This document shows, one piece after another, positions 43,030-50,509 of a stretch of DNA of 50,509 bases. The notes under the pieces are model-generated. The model was not told the origin of the DNA. It made no database searches and saw nothing but the letters and a program-made list of their open reading frames with translations. Each line of letters opens with the position of its first letter. Position 1 is the first letter of the stretch. Origin of the DNA: Amycolatopsis sacchari (lineage in GTDB: Bacteria > Actinomycetota > Actinomycetes > Mycobacteriales > Pseudonocardiaceae); assembly GCF_900114035.1 (NCBI RefSeq), contig NZ_FORP01000036.1, positions 1 to 50,509 on the forward strand, read 5' to 3'. Position numbers and translations under genes: made by a program.

Positions 43030-43350
43030 GTGAACACTCAGCCGAAGCTGCATCAGCCGCGGCGGGCCCTGGTCGCGGTGGTCGAGGTGGTGCTGGCTGC
43101 CGTCGCCGTCTGGGCGGCCTTCCCCGTGTGGCACCACGGCGTGAAGACGCTCACGGTGCACCTGTCCGACGGTGTGGTCCTCACCTCGACCCGCCTGCTC
43201 GGCAGCTGGGTGGCGGGTGCGATCGGCCTCGGCCTCGTCGCCGCGCTGTTGCTCGTCGACGCCGTCCGCGAGGTGCTGCTCGCCACCCGCGCCAAGCACC
43301 GCGAACCGAAGCCCGAAGGGCGGTTCGCGGGCACGCTCGACGAGGTGTGA
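43030..43350 (+). CDS. Small two-helix membrane protein
   Basis: A 106-aa protein starting at GTG 43030; the frame opens earlier but that part lies inside the preceding gene. Two transmembrane segments ([46 protein letters not shown]) with a short loop carrying [19 protein letters not shown], and a charged tail ([17 protein letters not shown]). No known domain. Sits directly before hemL. Confidence 0.72.
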   Translation: MNTQPKLHQPRRALVAVVEVVLAAVAVWAAFPVWHHGVKTLTVHLSDGVVLTSTRLLGSWVAGAIGLGLVAALLLVDAVREVLLATRAKHREPKPEGRFAGTLDEV

Positions 43351-43361
43351 GACTGGCAGTC

Positions 43362-44663
43362 GTGACGCACGGAGTCGATCAGTCCAAGGCATGGTTCGCA
43401 CGCGCATCGGCCGCGACACCGGGTGGCGTGAACTCGCCGGTGCGCGCGTTCAACTCGGTCGGTGGCACGCCGCGGTTCATGGTCAAGGGCGAGGGCGCGT
43501 ACCTGTGGGACGTCGACGGGAACCGCTACGTCGACCTCGTGTCCTCGTGGGGGCCGATGATCCTCGGGCACGCGCACCCCGCGGTCGTGGAGGCCGCGCG
43601 CACGGCCGCGACGGGCGGCCTGTCCTTCGGCACCCCGACCACCGGTGAGGTCGAGCTCGCGGAGGAGATCATCTCCCGCGTCGACCCGGTGCACCAGGTG
43701 CGGCTCGTCAACTCCGGCACCGAGGCGACGATGAGCGCCATCCGGCTCGCCAGGGGCTTCACCGGGCGCAGCAAGATCATCAAGTTCGCCGGCTGCTACC
43801 ACGGGCACGTGGACGCGCTGCTCGCGCAGGCCGGCTCGGGCGTCGCGACGCTGGGCCTGCCGACCTCCCCCGGCGTCACCGGTGCGCAGGCCGCCGACAC
43901 GATCGTCCTGCCCTACAACGACCTCGGCGCCGTGCGGAAGTCCTTCGAGGACAACCCCGGCGAGATCGCGGCGATCATTACCGAGGCCGCGGCGGGCAAC
44001 ATGGGCGCGGTCGCCCCGGTGGACGACTTCAACGCGGGCCTGCTCGAACTCGCCCACGCCCACGGCGCGCTGCTGATCATGGACGAGGTCATGACCGGCT
44101 TCCGCGTCTCGCGCTCCGGCTGGTTCGGCCTGGAGGCCGTGCCCGGTGACCTGTACACCTTCGGCAAGGTCATGTCCGGCGGGCTGCCTGCGGCGGCGTT
44201 CGGTGGCCGCTCCGACGTGATGAGCAAGCTCGCCCCCGGCGGCCCCGTCTACCAGGCCGGCACGCTCTCCGGGAACCCCGTCGCGGTCGCGGCGGGCCTG
44301 GCGACACTGCGCGCGGCGGACGACGACGTGTACCGCGCCCTCGACGCGAACTCGCAGCGCCTGGGCGCCCTGTTCACCGAAGCGCTCAACGCGGCCGGGG
44401 TCGCGCATCACGTCGCGTACGCGGGCAACCTGCTCAGTGTGTTCTTCACCGAGGAACCGGTGCGCAACTACCACGACGCGACCAGCGCCGAGACCTGGCG
44501 TTTCCCGCCGTTCTTCCACGCCCTGCTCGAACGCGGCGTGTACGGGCCCCCGAGCCCGTACGAGGCGTGGTTCGTGAACGCGGCGATGGACGACGCCGCG
44601 TTCGAGGTCATCGAAGCCGCGCTGCCCGCCGCAGCCGCCGCCGCGGCGGAGGCGGGCCGGTGA
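43362..44663 (+). CDS. hemL: Glutamate-1-semialdehyde 2,1-aminomutase
   Basis: PLP enzyme converting glutamate-1-semialdehyde to 5-aminolevulinate. 433 aa from GTG 43362; GTG 43347 (coupled by GTGA to the preceding stop) is possible. [77 protein letters not shown], and [17 protein letters not shown] with the PLP Lys near 269. C-terminal Ala-rich run [11 protein letters not shown]. Pairs functionally with hemA 8 kb upstream. Confidence 0.97.
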   Translation: MTHGVDQSKAWFARASAATPGGVNSPVRAFNSVGGTPRFMVKGEGAYLWDVDGNRYVDLVSSWGPMILGHAHPAVVEAARTAATGGLSFGTPTTGEVELAEEIISRVDPVHQVRLVNSGTEATMSAIRLARGFTGRSKIIKFAGCYHGHVDALLAQAGSGVATLGLPTSPGVTGAQAADTIVLPYNDLGAVRKSFEDNPGEIAAIITEAAAGNMGAVAPVDDFNAGLLELAHAHGALLIMDEVMTGFRVSRSGWFGLEAVPGDLYTFGKVMSGGLPAAAFGGRSDVMSKLAPGGPVYQAGTLSGNPVAVAAGLATLRAADDDVYRALDANSQRLGALFTEALNAAGVAHHVAYAGNLLSVFFTEEPVRNYHDATSAETWRFPPFFHALLERGVYGPPSPYEAWFVNAAMDDAAFEVIEAALPAAAAAAAEAGR

Positions 44664-45286
44664 CGACCGTCGTCCACCTGCTCCGGCACGGCGAAGTGCA
44701 CAACCCGGACAACATCCTCTACGGCCGCCTGCCCGGGTTCCGGTTGTCCGAGCGCGGGCAGCGGCAGGCGCTCACGGTCGCGGAAGCCTTGGCGGGCCAC
44801 GACATCACGCACGTCGTCGCGTCGCCGCTGCAGCGTGCGCAGGAGACCGGCGCGCCCATCGCCGCCGCGCACCGGCTGGACGTGCACACCGACGAGCGGC
44901 TCATCGAGGCCGGGAACCAGTTCGAGGGCAAGCGGGTCGCCGTCGGTGACGGGGCCCTGCGCAACCCGCGGCACTGGCCGATCCTGCGCAACCCGTTCGT
45001 CCCGTCCTGGGGCGAGCCGTACCTGCACATCGCGCGCCGGATGCTCGGCGCGGTGTACCGGGCCCGCGCGGCGGCGGAGGGGCACGAGGCGTTGTGCGTC
45101 TCACACCAGCTGCCGATCTGGACGCTCCGCCGGTACCTCGAAGCGAAGCCGCTGTGGCACGACCCGCGTCGCCGCCAGTGCTCTCTCGCGTCGCTGACCA
45201 GCCTCGTCTTCGACGGTGAAGAGCTGGTGGACATCGTGTACAGCGAACCGGCCGGCGCCACCGACCCGAAGGTCACCGGCGCATGA
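44660..45286 (+). CDS. Histidine phosphatase family protein (Rv0525-like)
   Basis: A 208-aa protein with the RHG motif [36 protein letters not shown], and the second His in [14 protein letters not shown]. Branch-1 histidine phosphatase fold; substrate unknown. Start GTG overlaps hemL and its end overlaps the TlpA gene by 4 bp, so it bridges the heme and cytochrome c genes in one transcript. Confidence 0.9.
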   Translation: MTTVVHLLRHGEVHNPDNILYGRLPGFRLSERGQRQALTVAEALAGHDITHVVASPLQRAQETGAPIAAAHRLDVHTDERLIEAGNQFEGKRVAVGDGALRNPRHWPILRNPFVPSWGEPYLHIARRMLGAVYRARAAAEGHEALCVSHQLPIWTLRRYLEAKPLWHDPRRRQCSLASLTSLVFDGEELVDIVYSEPAGATDPKVTGA

Positions 45287-45855
45287 AACGGCTGTTCGTG
45301 GGATTGCTCACGCTCGCGCTGCTGGCCGGTTGCTCCACGGGCAAGGACGCGGTGTCCCAGGGCGACACGTTCGAGTTCGTCGCTCCCGGTGGCAAGACGG
45401 ACATCGTCTACGACGTCGGCGACCGCAAGCACGTGCCGAACCTCTCCGGCGACGACCTGATGAACGAGGGCAAGCAGCTCTCGCTCGCCGACTTCACCGG
45501 CAAGGTCGTGGTGGTCAACATCTGGGGCCAGTGGTGCGCGCCGTGCCGCACGGAGTCGCCCGAGATGGAGAAGCTCTACCAGGCCAACCAGGCCAAGGGC
45601 GTGCAGGTGCTGGGCTACGACGTGCGCGACTACGACCGCTCCGCGCCGCAGGACTTCATGCGTGACCGCGGCCTGACGTACCCGTCGCTCTACGATCCGG
45701 CCGGGCGCGGGCTGCTGAAGCTGTCCGGCTACCCGCTGAACGCCGTGCCGTCGACCATCGTGATCGACAAGCAACAGCGCGTCGCCGCCGTCTACCTGCG
45801 CACTCTGCTCGCGAGCGACCTCCAGCCCCTCGTGCAGCAGCTGGCCGCGGAGTAG
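45283..45855 (+). CDS. TlpA/ResA-like thiol-disulfide oxidoreductase lipoprotein
   Basis: A 190-aa protein with a clear lipoprotein signal ([16 protein letters not shown], lipobox LAGC) and a thioredoxin-like domain with redox site WGQWCAPCRTE. Keeps apocytochrome c haem-binding Cys reduced on the outer side of the membrane, with electrons from CcdA encoded next. It matches Rv0526/CcsX. Confidence 0.94.
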   Translation: MKRLFVGLLTLALLAGCSTGKDAVSQGDTFEFVAPGGKTDIVYDVGDRKHVPNLSGDDLMNEGKQLSLADFTGKVVVVNIWGQWCAPCRTESPEMEKLYQANQAKGVQVLGYDVRDYDRSAPQDFMRDRGLTYPSLYDPAGRGLLKLSGYPLNAVPSTIVIDKQQRVAAVYLRTLLASDLQPLVQQLAAE

Positions 45856-45867
45856 CCCGGCCCCGAA

Positions 45868-45896
45868 GAGTTCACACCGAACTCACTGCTTACTCT
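45868..45896 (+). promoter_or_regulatory. Internal promoter of ccdA with inverted repeat
   Basis: GAGTTC-acacc-GAACTC (45868-45884) is a 6-bp inverted repeat at the -35 position; -10 TACTCT (45891-45896) ends 7 nt before the ccdA GTG. The repeat is a plausible regulator site. Confidence 0.45.
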
Positions 45897-45903
45897 CAGC
45901 AGG

Positions 45904-46677
45904 GTGAACTCCGTGACCGAGCTGGCGACCTCCGGGCCGCTGCTCCTCGCCGCCGGAGTCGCCCTCGTCGCCGGCGCGATCTCGTTCGCCTCGCCGTGCG
46001 TCGTCCCGCTCGTGCCCGGGTACCTCGCATACCTCGCCGCGCTCGTCGGCGCGGACGCACCCGCCGTCACCGCGGACGAGGAGCGCAAGAAGGGCCGGTA
46101 CGCCGTCGTCGGCGCGGCCGCGTTGTTCGTCCTCGGGTTCACCGTTGTGTTCGTCGCCGGGCTCGGCACGCTGGTCTGGCTGGCCGACGCGGTGCTCGGC
46201 AACCAGGAGCTGCTGCAGCGGATCGGCGGCGTCGTGACGATCGCCATGGGCCTGGTGTTCCTGGGCCTGATCCCCGCGCTGCAGAAGGACATCCGCTCGC
46301 ACCGGGTCCCGCGCGGCGGCCTGCTCGGGGCGCCGCTGCTGGGTGCGGTGTTCGGCCTGGGCTGGACGCCGTGCATCGGCCCGACGCTGTCCGGCGTGCT
46401 CGCCATCGCGACCGCGAGCGGCAGCACGGGCGCACGCGGGTTCCTGCTGGTCCTCGTCTACTGCCTCGGCCTCGGCCTGCCGTTCCTGCTGATCGCGTTC
46501 GGCGCCCGGTGGGCCGTCCGCGCCACGGACTGGCTGCGCCGCAATGGCCGCCGCGTGCAGCTGTTCGGCGGCGGGCTGCTGCTGGTCGTCGGGGTCCTGC
46601 TGGTCACCGGGCTGTGGGGTGAGCTGGTGAGCTGGCTGCGCGACGCCTTCGTCACGGACACGGTGCTTCCGCTGTGA
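45904..46677 (+). CDS. ccdA: Cytochrome c biogenesis protein CcdA (DsbD-like transmembrane domain)
   Basis: A 257-aa protein with six transmembrane helices moving reducing equivalents from cytoplasmic thioredoxin to TlpA/ResA. Conserved Cys in ISFASPCVVPLVPGYLAYL and in FGLGWTPCIGPTLSGVL, the hallmark pair. GTG 45904. Overlaps resB by 4 bp. Confidence 0.95.
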   Translation: MNSVTELATSGPLLLAAGVALVAGAISFASPCVVPLVPGYLAYLAALVGADAPAVTADEERKKGRYAVVGAAALFVLGFTVVFVAGLGTLVWLADAVLGNQELLQRIGGVVTIAMGLVFLGLIPALQKDIRSHRVPRGGLLGAPLLGAVFGLGWTPCIGPTLSGVLAIATASGSTGARGFLLVLVYCLGLGLPFLLIAFGARWAVRATDWLRRNGRRVQLFGGGLLLVVGVLLVTGLWGELVSWLRDAFVTDTVLPL

Positions 46678-48281
46678 CCGCCACCGAGGCCCGGCCGACG
46701 CCGCAGTACCGCCCGACGCCCGCGAAGCGGGTGCTGGGCTTCCTGCGCAACACCTGGCGCGGCCTGACCGCGATGCGCACCGCGCTGATCCTGCTGTTCC
46801 TGCTCGCGCTGGCCGCCATGCCGGGCGCGTTGTTGCCGCAGCGCTCGCTCAACCCGACCAAGACCAGCCAGTACATCACCGCCCACGGCTGGTGGGGCAC
46901 CCTGCTGGACCGGCTCCAGTTCTTCGACGTCTACTCCAGCGTCTGGTTCTCGGCGATCTACCTGCTGCTCATGGTGTCGCTCGTCGGCTGCCTGACGCCC
47001 CGCAGCTTCGAGTACGTGAAGCAGATGCGCGCGAAGCCGGTGCTGACGCCGCGGAACCTCGCGCGCATGCCGCACTTCCGCGAGGCCACCGTCGAGCGCT
47101 CGATCGACGACGTGCTGGCCGGGGCGCGGACGCGGTTCCGCGGCTGGCGCACCGACGAGCGCGAGGAGGCCGACGGCGCCCGCAGCATCAGCGCCGAGCG
47201 CGGGTACCTGCGGGAGACCGGCAACCTGGTCTTCCACTTCGCGATGCTCGGGCTGATCGTCGCGCTGGCGCTGGGCAAGATGTACACCTACGAAGGCCAG
47301 GTGATCGTCCAGGCGACCGGCGGCACGGACTCGCAGTTCTGCAACTCCGGCATCTACGCCTACGACTCGTTCAACCCCGGCCTGCGGGTCGACGGCACCG
47401 ACCTGGAACCGTTCTGCATCAAGGTGAACGACTTCACCGCGCAGTACACCGAGTCGGGCGAGCCGATCCACTACTCGTCGAACATCGAGTACCAGTCGGG
47501 CGGCGACCTCACGACCGGCACCTGGCGGCCGTACCTGCTGGAGGTCAACTCGCCGCTGCGCACCGCGGGTGACCGCGTCTACCTGCTCAACCACGGGTAC
47601 TCGCCGCAGTTCACCGTCACCTACCCGGACGGCGAGGTGCGCAAGCAGGCGATCCAGTGGGTGCCCGAGGACACCAAGACGTTCCTGTCCCAGGGTGCGG
47701 TCAAGTTCGACCCGCCCGGCGTCACCGACGCGGCGGAGCGCCGGAAGCGGCAGCTCGCGATCACCGGCGTCTTCGCGCCGACGTCCTTCGTCCACGGCGG
47801 GGTGCTCACCTCGACCGCGCCCGTGCTGAACAACCCGATGGTGGCGGTCGACGTCCTGCGGGGCGACCTCGGCCTCGACTCCGGGCAGACCCAGTCGATC
47901 TTCAGCGTCGACCAGTCCATGATCGACGACGGCAGGCTCCAGCGGGTCGCCCGCCAGAACCTCGCCGTCGGGCAGTCGATCACCCTCGACGACGGTACGA
48001 AGATCAGCTTCGACGGGGTCCAGCAGTGGGTCGCGCTGCAGGTCTCCCACGACCCGACGCAGGTGTACGTGCTGGTCTTCGCGGTCGCGATGCTGCTCGG
48101 CCTGGGTGGTTCGCTGCTGGTCAAGCGGCGGCGGGTGTGGCTGCGGGTCCGGCCTGCGGATGGGGACGGAAACGGTACCGTTGTCCAGGTGGGCGGACTC
48201 GCCCGCACCGACCAGGCGGGCTACGGCGAGGAGTTCACCCGGCTAGCGGATGAGCTGCTCACTGGCGGAAAGAGGAAGTAG
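46674..48281 (+). CDS. resB: Cytochrome c biogenesis protein ResB
   Basis: A 535-aa membrane protein of the System II haem-export/ligation complex. N-terminal helices (MRTALILLFLLALAAMPGALLPQ; VYSSVWFSAIYLLLMVSLVGC), NLVFHFAMLGLIVALALG, a large extracytoplasmic domain (residues ~205-465), and a last helix (VYVLVFAVAMLLGLGGSLLV). The ResB signature ETGNLVFHFAML is present. GTG 46674. ccsB follows 2 nt after the stop. Confidence 0.95.
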   Translation: MTATEARPTPQYRPTPAKRVLGFLRNTWRGLTAMRTALILLFLLALAAMPGALLPQRSLNPTKTSQYITAHGWWGTLLDRLQFFDVYSSVWFSAIYLLLMVSLVGCLTPRSFEYVKQMRAKPVLTPRNLARMPHFREATVERSIDDVLAGARTRFRGWRTDEREEADGARSISAERGYLRETGNLVFHFAMLGLIVALALGKMYTYEGQVIVQATGGTDSQFCNSGIYAYDSFNPGLRVDGTDLEPFCIKVNDFTAQYTESGEPIHYSSNIEYQSGGDLTTGTWRPYLLEVNSPLRTAGDRVYLLNHGYSPQFTVTYPDGEVRKQAIQWVPEDTKTFLSQGAVKFDPPGVTDAAERRKRQLAITGVFAPTSFVHGGVLTSTAPVLNNPMVAVDVLRGDLGLDSGQTQSIFSVDQSMIDDGRLQRVARQNLAVGQSITLDDGTKISFDGVQQWVALQVSHDPTQVYVLVFAVAMLLGLGGSLLVKRRRVWLRVRPADGDGNGTVVQVGGLARTDQAGYGEEFTRLADELLTGGKRK

Positions 48282-48283
48282 AA

Positions 48284-49255
48284 GTGCCTGTCAACGAGAC
48301 GTTGTCCCAGTACAGCGACTGGTCCTACACCACCGCGACCGCGATCTACGTCCTGGCGCTGGTCTTCTTCCTCATCGAACAGTCCTTCGGCGCCAAGGGC
48401 CGCCGCGCGGCCGAGCGCACCAAGACCCGGCAGCTCGTCGGCGCCGGCGCCCCGGTCTCCGGGACGACCGCCGACGTGCCCGAGCCGCCCGCGCCCCGCG
48501 GCCGCGCCGAGCGGATCGGCCGGATGGGTGCCTCGCTGACCGTGCTGGGCGTGCTGCTGCACTTCGCCGCCCTGCTCCTGCGCGGCCTCGCGACGCACCG
48601 CGTGCCGTGGGGCAACATGTACGAATACATCATGGCGGTGACGTTCATCGCCGTGGTGACGTGGCTGTGGGCGATCCGCAAGTTCCCGGTGCGCCACCTG
48701 TCCGGCTTCATGCTGCTGCCGATCGTGATCCTGATGTTCATCGGCGGCACGATGCTGTACACCGTCGCGGCCCCGGTGGTGCCCGCGCTGCAGTCGTACT
48801 GGCTCGTCATCCACGTGTCCGCCGCGGCGACGTCGTCGGGCATCTTCCTGGTGCCGGGCGTGGCGAGCGTCCTCTACCTGGTCCGCAACGCCTACGACCG
48901 CAACCCGCGCCGCTTCGCGCGGTTCGGCCCGAAGCTGCCCGCCGCGGACGTGCTGGACCGCGTCGCGTACCGCACCACGGTGTTCGCGTTCCCGCTGTTC
49001 ACCTTCGGCGTGCTGTGCGGGGCGGTCTGGGCCGAGTCGGCGTGGGGTCGGTTCTGGGGCTGGGACCCCAAGGAGACCACCGCGTTCGTCGCCTGGGTGG
49101 TCTACGCCGCGTACCTGCACTCGCGGGCCACGGCCGGCTGGCGCGGCACCCGCGCGGCGGTGATCAACACGCTGGGCTTCGCGGTCACCGTGTTCAACCT
49201 GTTCTTCGTCAACCTGGTCACGACGGGCTTGCATTCCTACGCCGGGGTCGGCTGA
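48284..49255 (+). CDS. Cytochrome c biogenesis protein CcsA/CcsB (haem handling)
   Basis: A 323-aa polytopic protein with the WWD-type haem motif WGRFWGWDPKETTAFVAW and conserved His residues in VIHVSAAATSSGIF and VLLHFAALLLRG. With ResB it forms the System II cytochrome c synthase on the outer face of the membrane. Preceded by AGGAAG. Its stop shares one base with the next ATG (TGATG). Confidence 0.95.
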   Translation: MPVNETLSQYSDWSYTTATAIYVLALVFFLIEQSFGAKGRRAAERTKTRQLVGAGAPVSGTTADVPEPPAPRGRAERIGRMGASLTVLGVLLHFAALLLRGLATHRVPWGNMYEYIMAVTFIAVVTWLWAIRKFPVRHLSGFMLLPIVILMFIGGTMLYTVAAPVVPALQSYWLVIHVSAAATSSGIFLVPGVASVLYLVRNAYDRNPRRFARFGPKLPAADVLDRVAYRTTVFAFPLFTFGVLCGAVWAESAWGRFWGWDPKETTAFVAWVVYAAYLHSRATAGWRGTRAAVINTLGFAVTVFNLFFVNLVTTGLHSYAGVG

Positions 49256-50328
49256 TGACGGATCCTCGCGAGTTCTCCGAGGAGCGCACGGACTCCACGG
49301 CCCATCCGGGACGGCAGCCGCAGCTGCCGCCGTTCCCGCCGGGCTACGACCCGAACCTGCCGCCCCTGCAGCCGAACTCGCCGTATCCGCCGCTGCCCCA
49401 GCCGTCCCGGCCCCGGCCGGAGATGTCCAGTCACGTCGTGCGGCCGCCCAAGCGCCCGCCCCGGTCCGGCTGGCGCAAGGCGGTGTACGTCGGCAGCGGG
49501 AAGCTGATCAACCCGGGGGAGAGCCCGGCGGAGCGGCGGCAGCGGGAGCTGGTGGCGCGCGTCAACCAGCCGCTGCGGGGCTGCTTCCGGATCGCGATGA
49601 TGAGCCTCAAGGGCGGCGTCGGCAAGACCACGATCACCACCACGCTGGGCGCGACGTTCGCGTCCCTGCGCGGGGACCGCGTGATCGCCGTGGACGCCAA
49701 CCCGGACCGCGGCACGCTGTCGCAGAAGATCCCGATCGAGACCACCGCGACCGTGCGGCACCTGCTGCGGGACGCCGACAAGATCACCCGGTACAGCGAC
49801 GTGCGGGCGTACACGTCGCAGGGTGAATCGCGGCTGGAGATCCTCGCGAGCGAGCAGGACCCGGCGGTGTCGGAGGCGTTCTCCGAGACCGACTACCTGC
49901 GGGTCGTGAGCCTGCTGGAGCACTACTACAACATCGTGCTGACCGACTGCGGCACGGGCTTGATGCACTCCGCGATGAAGGGCGTGCTGGACTCGGCGGA
50001 CGCACTGGTCGTGGTGTCGACGGGCTCGGTGGACGGCGCCACGAGCGCCTCGGCGACGATCGACTGGCTGGAGGCGCACGGCTACGGGGACCTGGTGAAA
50101 CGGTCCATCGTGGCGATCAACTCGGTGCGCCCGAAGGCGGGCTCGGTGGACCTCGACAAGCTCGCCGCGCACTTCGGGGCGCGGGCGCGGTCGGTGTGCC
50201 GGATCCCGTTCGACCCGCACCTCGAAGAAGGCGCCGAGATCGAACTCGAGCGCCTGCAGCCGGCGACCCGGCTGGCACTGCTGGAACTGGCCGCCGCGAT
50301 GGCGGACGCGTTCCCGCTGAAGGGCTAG
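49255..50328 (+). CDS. MinD/ParA-like P-loop ATPase with proline-rich N-terminus (Rv0530/EspI-like)
   Basis: A 357-aa protein. Residues 1-75 are Pro-rich and disordered (LPPFPPGYDPNLPPLQP). From ~115: deviant Walker A MSLKGGVGKTTITTTLG, VIAVDANPDRGTLSQKI (DxNPxxG switch), NIVLTDCGTGLMHSAMKGVL (Walker B-like), VVVSTGSVDGATSAS, IVAINSVRP. It resembles the ATPase half of mycobacterial EspI (ESX-1) and Rv0530. Here it is translationally coupled to the cytochrome c operon; no ESX genes are in the window. Partner unknown. Confidence 0.85.
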   Translation: MTDPREFSEERTDSTAHPGRQPQLPPFPPGYDPNLPPLQPNSPYPPLPQPSRPRPEMSSHVVRPPKRPPRSGWRKAVYVGSGKLINPGESPAERRQRELVARVNQPLRGCFRIAMMSLKGGVGKTTITTTLGATFASLRGDRVIAVDANPDRGTLSQKIPIETTATVRHLLRDADKITRYSDVRAYTSQGESRLEILASEQDPAVSEAFSETDYLRVVSLLEHYYNIVLTDCGTGLMHSAMKGVLDSADALVVVSTGSVDGATSASATIDWLEAHGYGDLVKRSIVAINSVRPKAGSVDLDKLAAHFGARARSVCRIPFDPHLEEGAEIELERLQPATRLALLELAAAMADAFPLKG

Positions 50329-50377
50329 TTCTTGCGGGTCGTGACGTTGGTGACGCGGGTGAGGGCCTGAGGTGAGG

Positions 50378-50509
50378 GGACGGGTCTTTCGGCGGCAGGA
50401 TGAGAAGTACCACTAACTCGTCCGTCACGACTGAAAGACCCGTCCATGCTCCACCGTAATGCCCCGCTGTCGGTCGAAGGCCGGCGGCGGTTGGTCCAGC
50501 GTTGTCAGA
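50378..50509 (+). mobile_element. Left end of an IS481-type insertion sequence (partial)
   Basis: The perfect 13-bp inverted repeat GGACGGGTCTTTC (50378-50390) / GAAAGACCCGTCC (50433-50445) directly precedes the transposase ATG. It may be a leader hairpin or part of the IS end; the exact IS border cannot be set because the right end and any target duplication are outside the window. Confidence 0.6.
50446..50509 (+). CDS. IS481 family transposase, N-terminal fragment (runs off window)
   Basis: Begins MLHRNAPLSVEGRRRLVQRC, which matches the N-terminal HTH lead-in of IS481-like transposases (HRNAxL...GRxxLV). Only 21 codons are visible, so integrity of the DDE domain is unknown. Orientation is away from the core operon. 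Confidence 0.65.
   Translation, partial: MLHRNAPLSVEGRRRLVQRCQ

Noticed and set aside
1..50509. CRISPR array, tRNA/rRNA genes or anti-phage system
   Set aside because: No regularly spaced direct repeats, no tRNA-like cloverleaf or rRNA sequence and no defence-type protein combination was seen.

Overview
The window is high-GC, GTG-start-rich actinobacterial chromosome. Mycothiol biosynthesis (mshA), a SenX3-RegX3 phosphate two-component system, a BldN/RsbN-type sigma/anti-sigma pair, the small ribosomal protein bS22 and the Rex-hem cluster together point to the mycolic-acid/Pseudonocardiales side of the Actinobacteria, most likely a member of the Pseudonocardiaceae; the genus is not resolved. 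From memory, the gene order follows the Mycobacterium tuberculosis segment Rv0481c to Rv0530 (DUF2505, murB, LprQ-type L,D-transpeptidase, SDR, mshA, YbjN, gpm1, senX3-regX3, ppx1, Rv0497, Rv0498, Rv0499, proC, Rv0500A, bS22, galE2, Rv0502, serB1, glutaredoxin, hemA-C-D-B, Rv0513, hemL, Rv0525, TlpA-CcdA-ResB-CcsA, Rv0530). Most of the window is therefore a conserved core-chromosome backbone, and genes outside that order stand out as lineage-specific additions.

Layout. 92-5204 (minus): purU, a mycothiol-dependent-enzyme-family protein, DedA, an OlsA-like and an OlsB-like acyltransferase, a methyltransferase and a DUF2505 protein. 5231-10115: murB, SDR, L,D-transpeptidase, mshA and a YbjN protein. 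10116-10731: a 616-bp gene-free stretch filled with strong palindromes plus the gpmA promoter. 10732-16120: gpmA, a regulator/aldo-keto reductase divergent pair, senX3-regX3 and a Ppx/GppA phosphatase. 16242-24336: a proline-rich membrane protein, TIM-barrel protein, proline dehydrogenase, thioesterase, proC, excisionase-type HTH protein, bS22, a GalE-like epimerase and an acyltransferase. 24340-27142: accessory TetR/epoxide hydrolase pair and an MFS transporter. 27189-29850 (minus): BldN-like sigma, RsbN-like anti-sigma and a SerB1-like HAD phosphatase. 30006-33260: acyl-CoA ligase, glutaredoxin and a frameshifted molybdopterin oxidoreductase. 33446-45286: rex-hemA-hemC-cobA/hemD, an intruding GH78 rhamnosidase, then hemB, three small membrane proteins, hemL and a histidine phosphatase. 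45283-50328: System II cytochrome c maturation genes and a MinD/ParA-like ATPase. From about 50378 an IS481-type element begins and runs off the window.

How the parts fit. Rex senses NADH/NAD+ and has a near-consensus operator over its own promoter, so it probably controls rex-hemACD. Heme from hemA-hemL feeds the adjacent cytochrome c assembly genes. A recurring regulatory signature is a TANNNT -10 element exactly 6-8 nt upstream of a start codon; it occurs before 13 genes here and suggests leaderless transcription. I found no CRISPR array, tRNA or rRNA, and no clear defence system. The most distinctive items are a 43-bp palindrome carrying both start codons of a divergent TetR/epoxide hydrolase pair, a BldD-like box before the bldN-like gene, and the rhamnosidase inserted between hemD and hemB.
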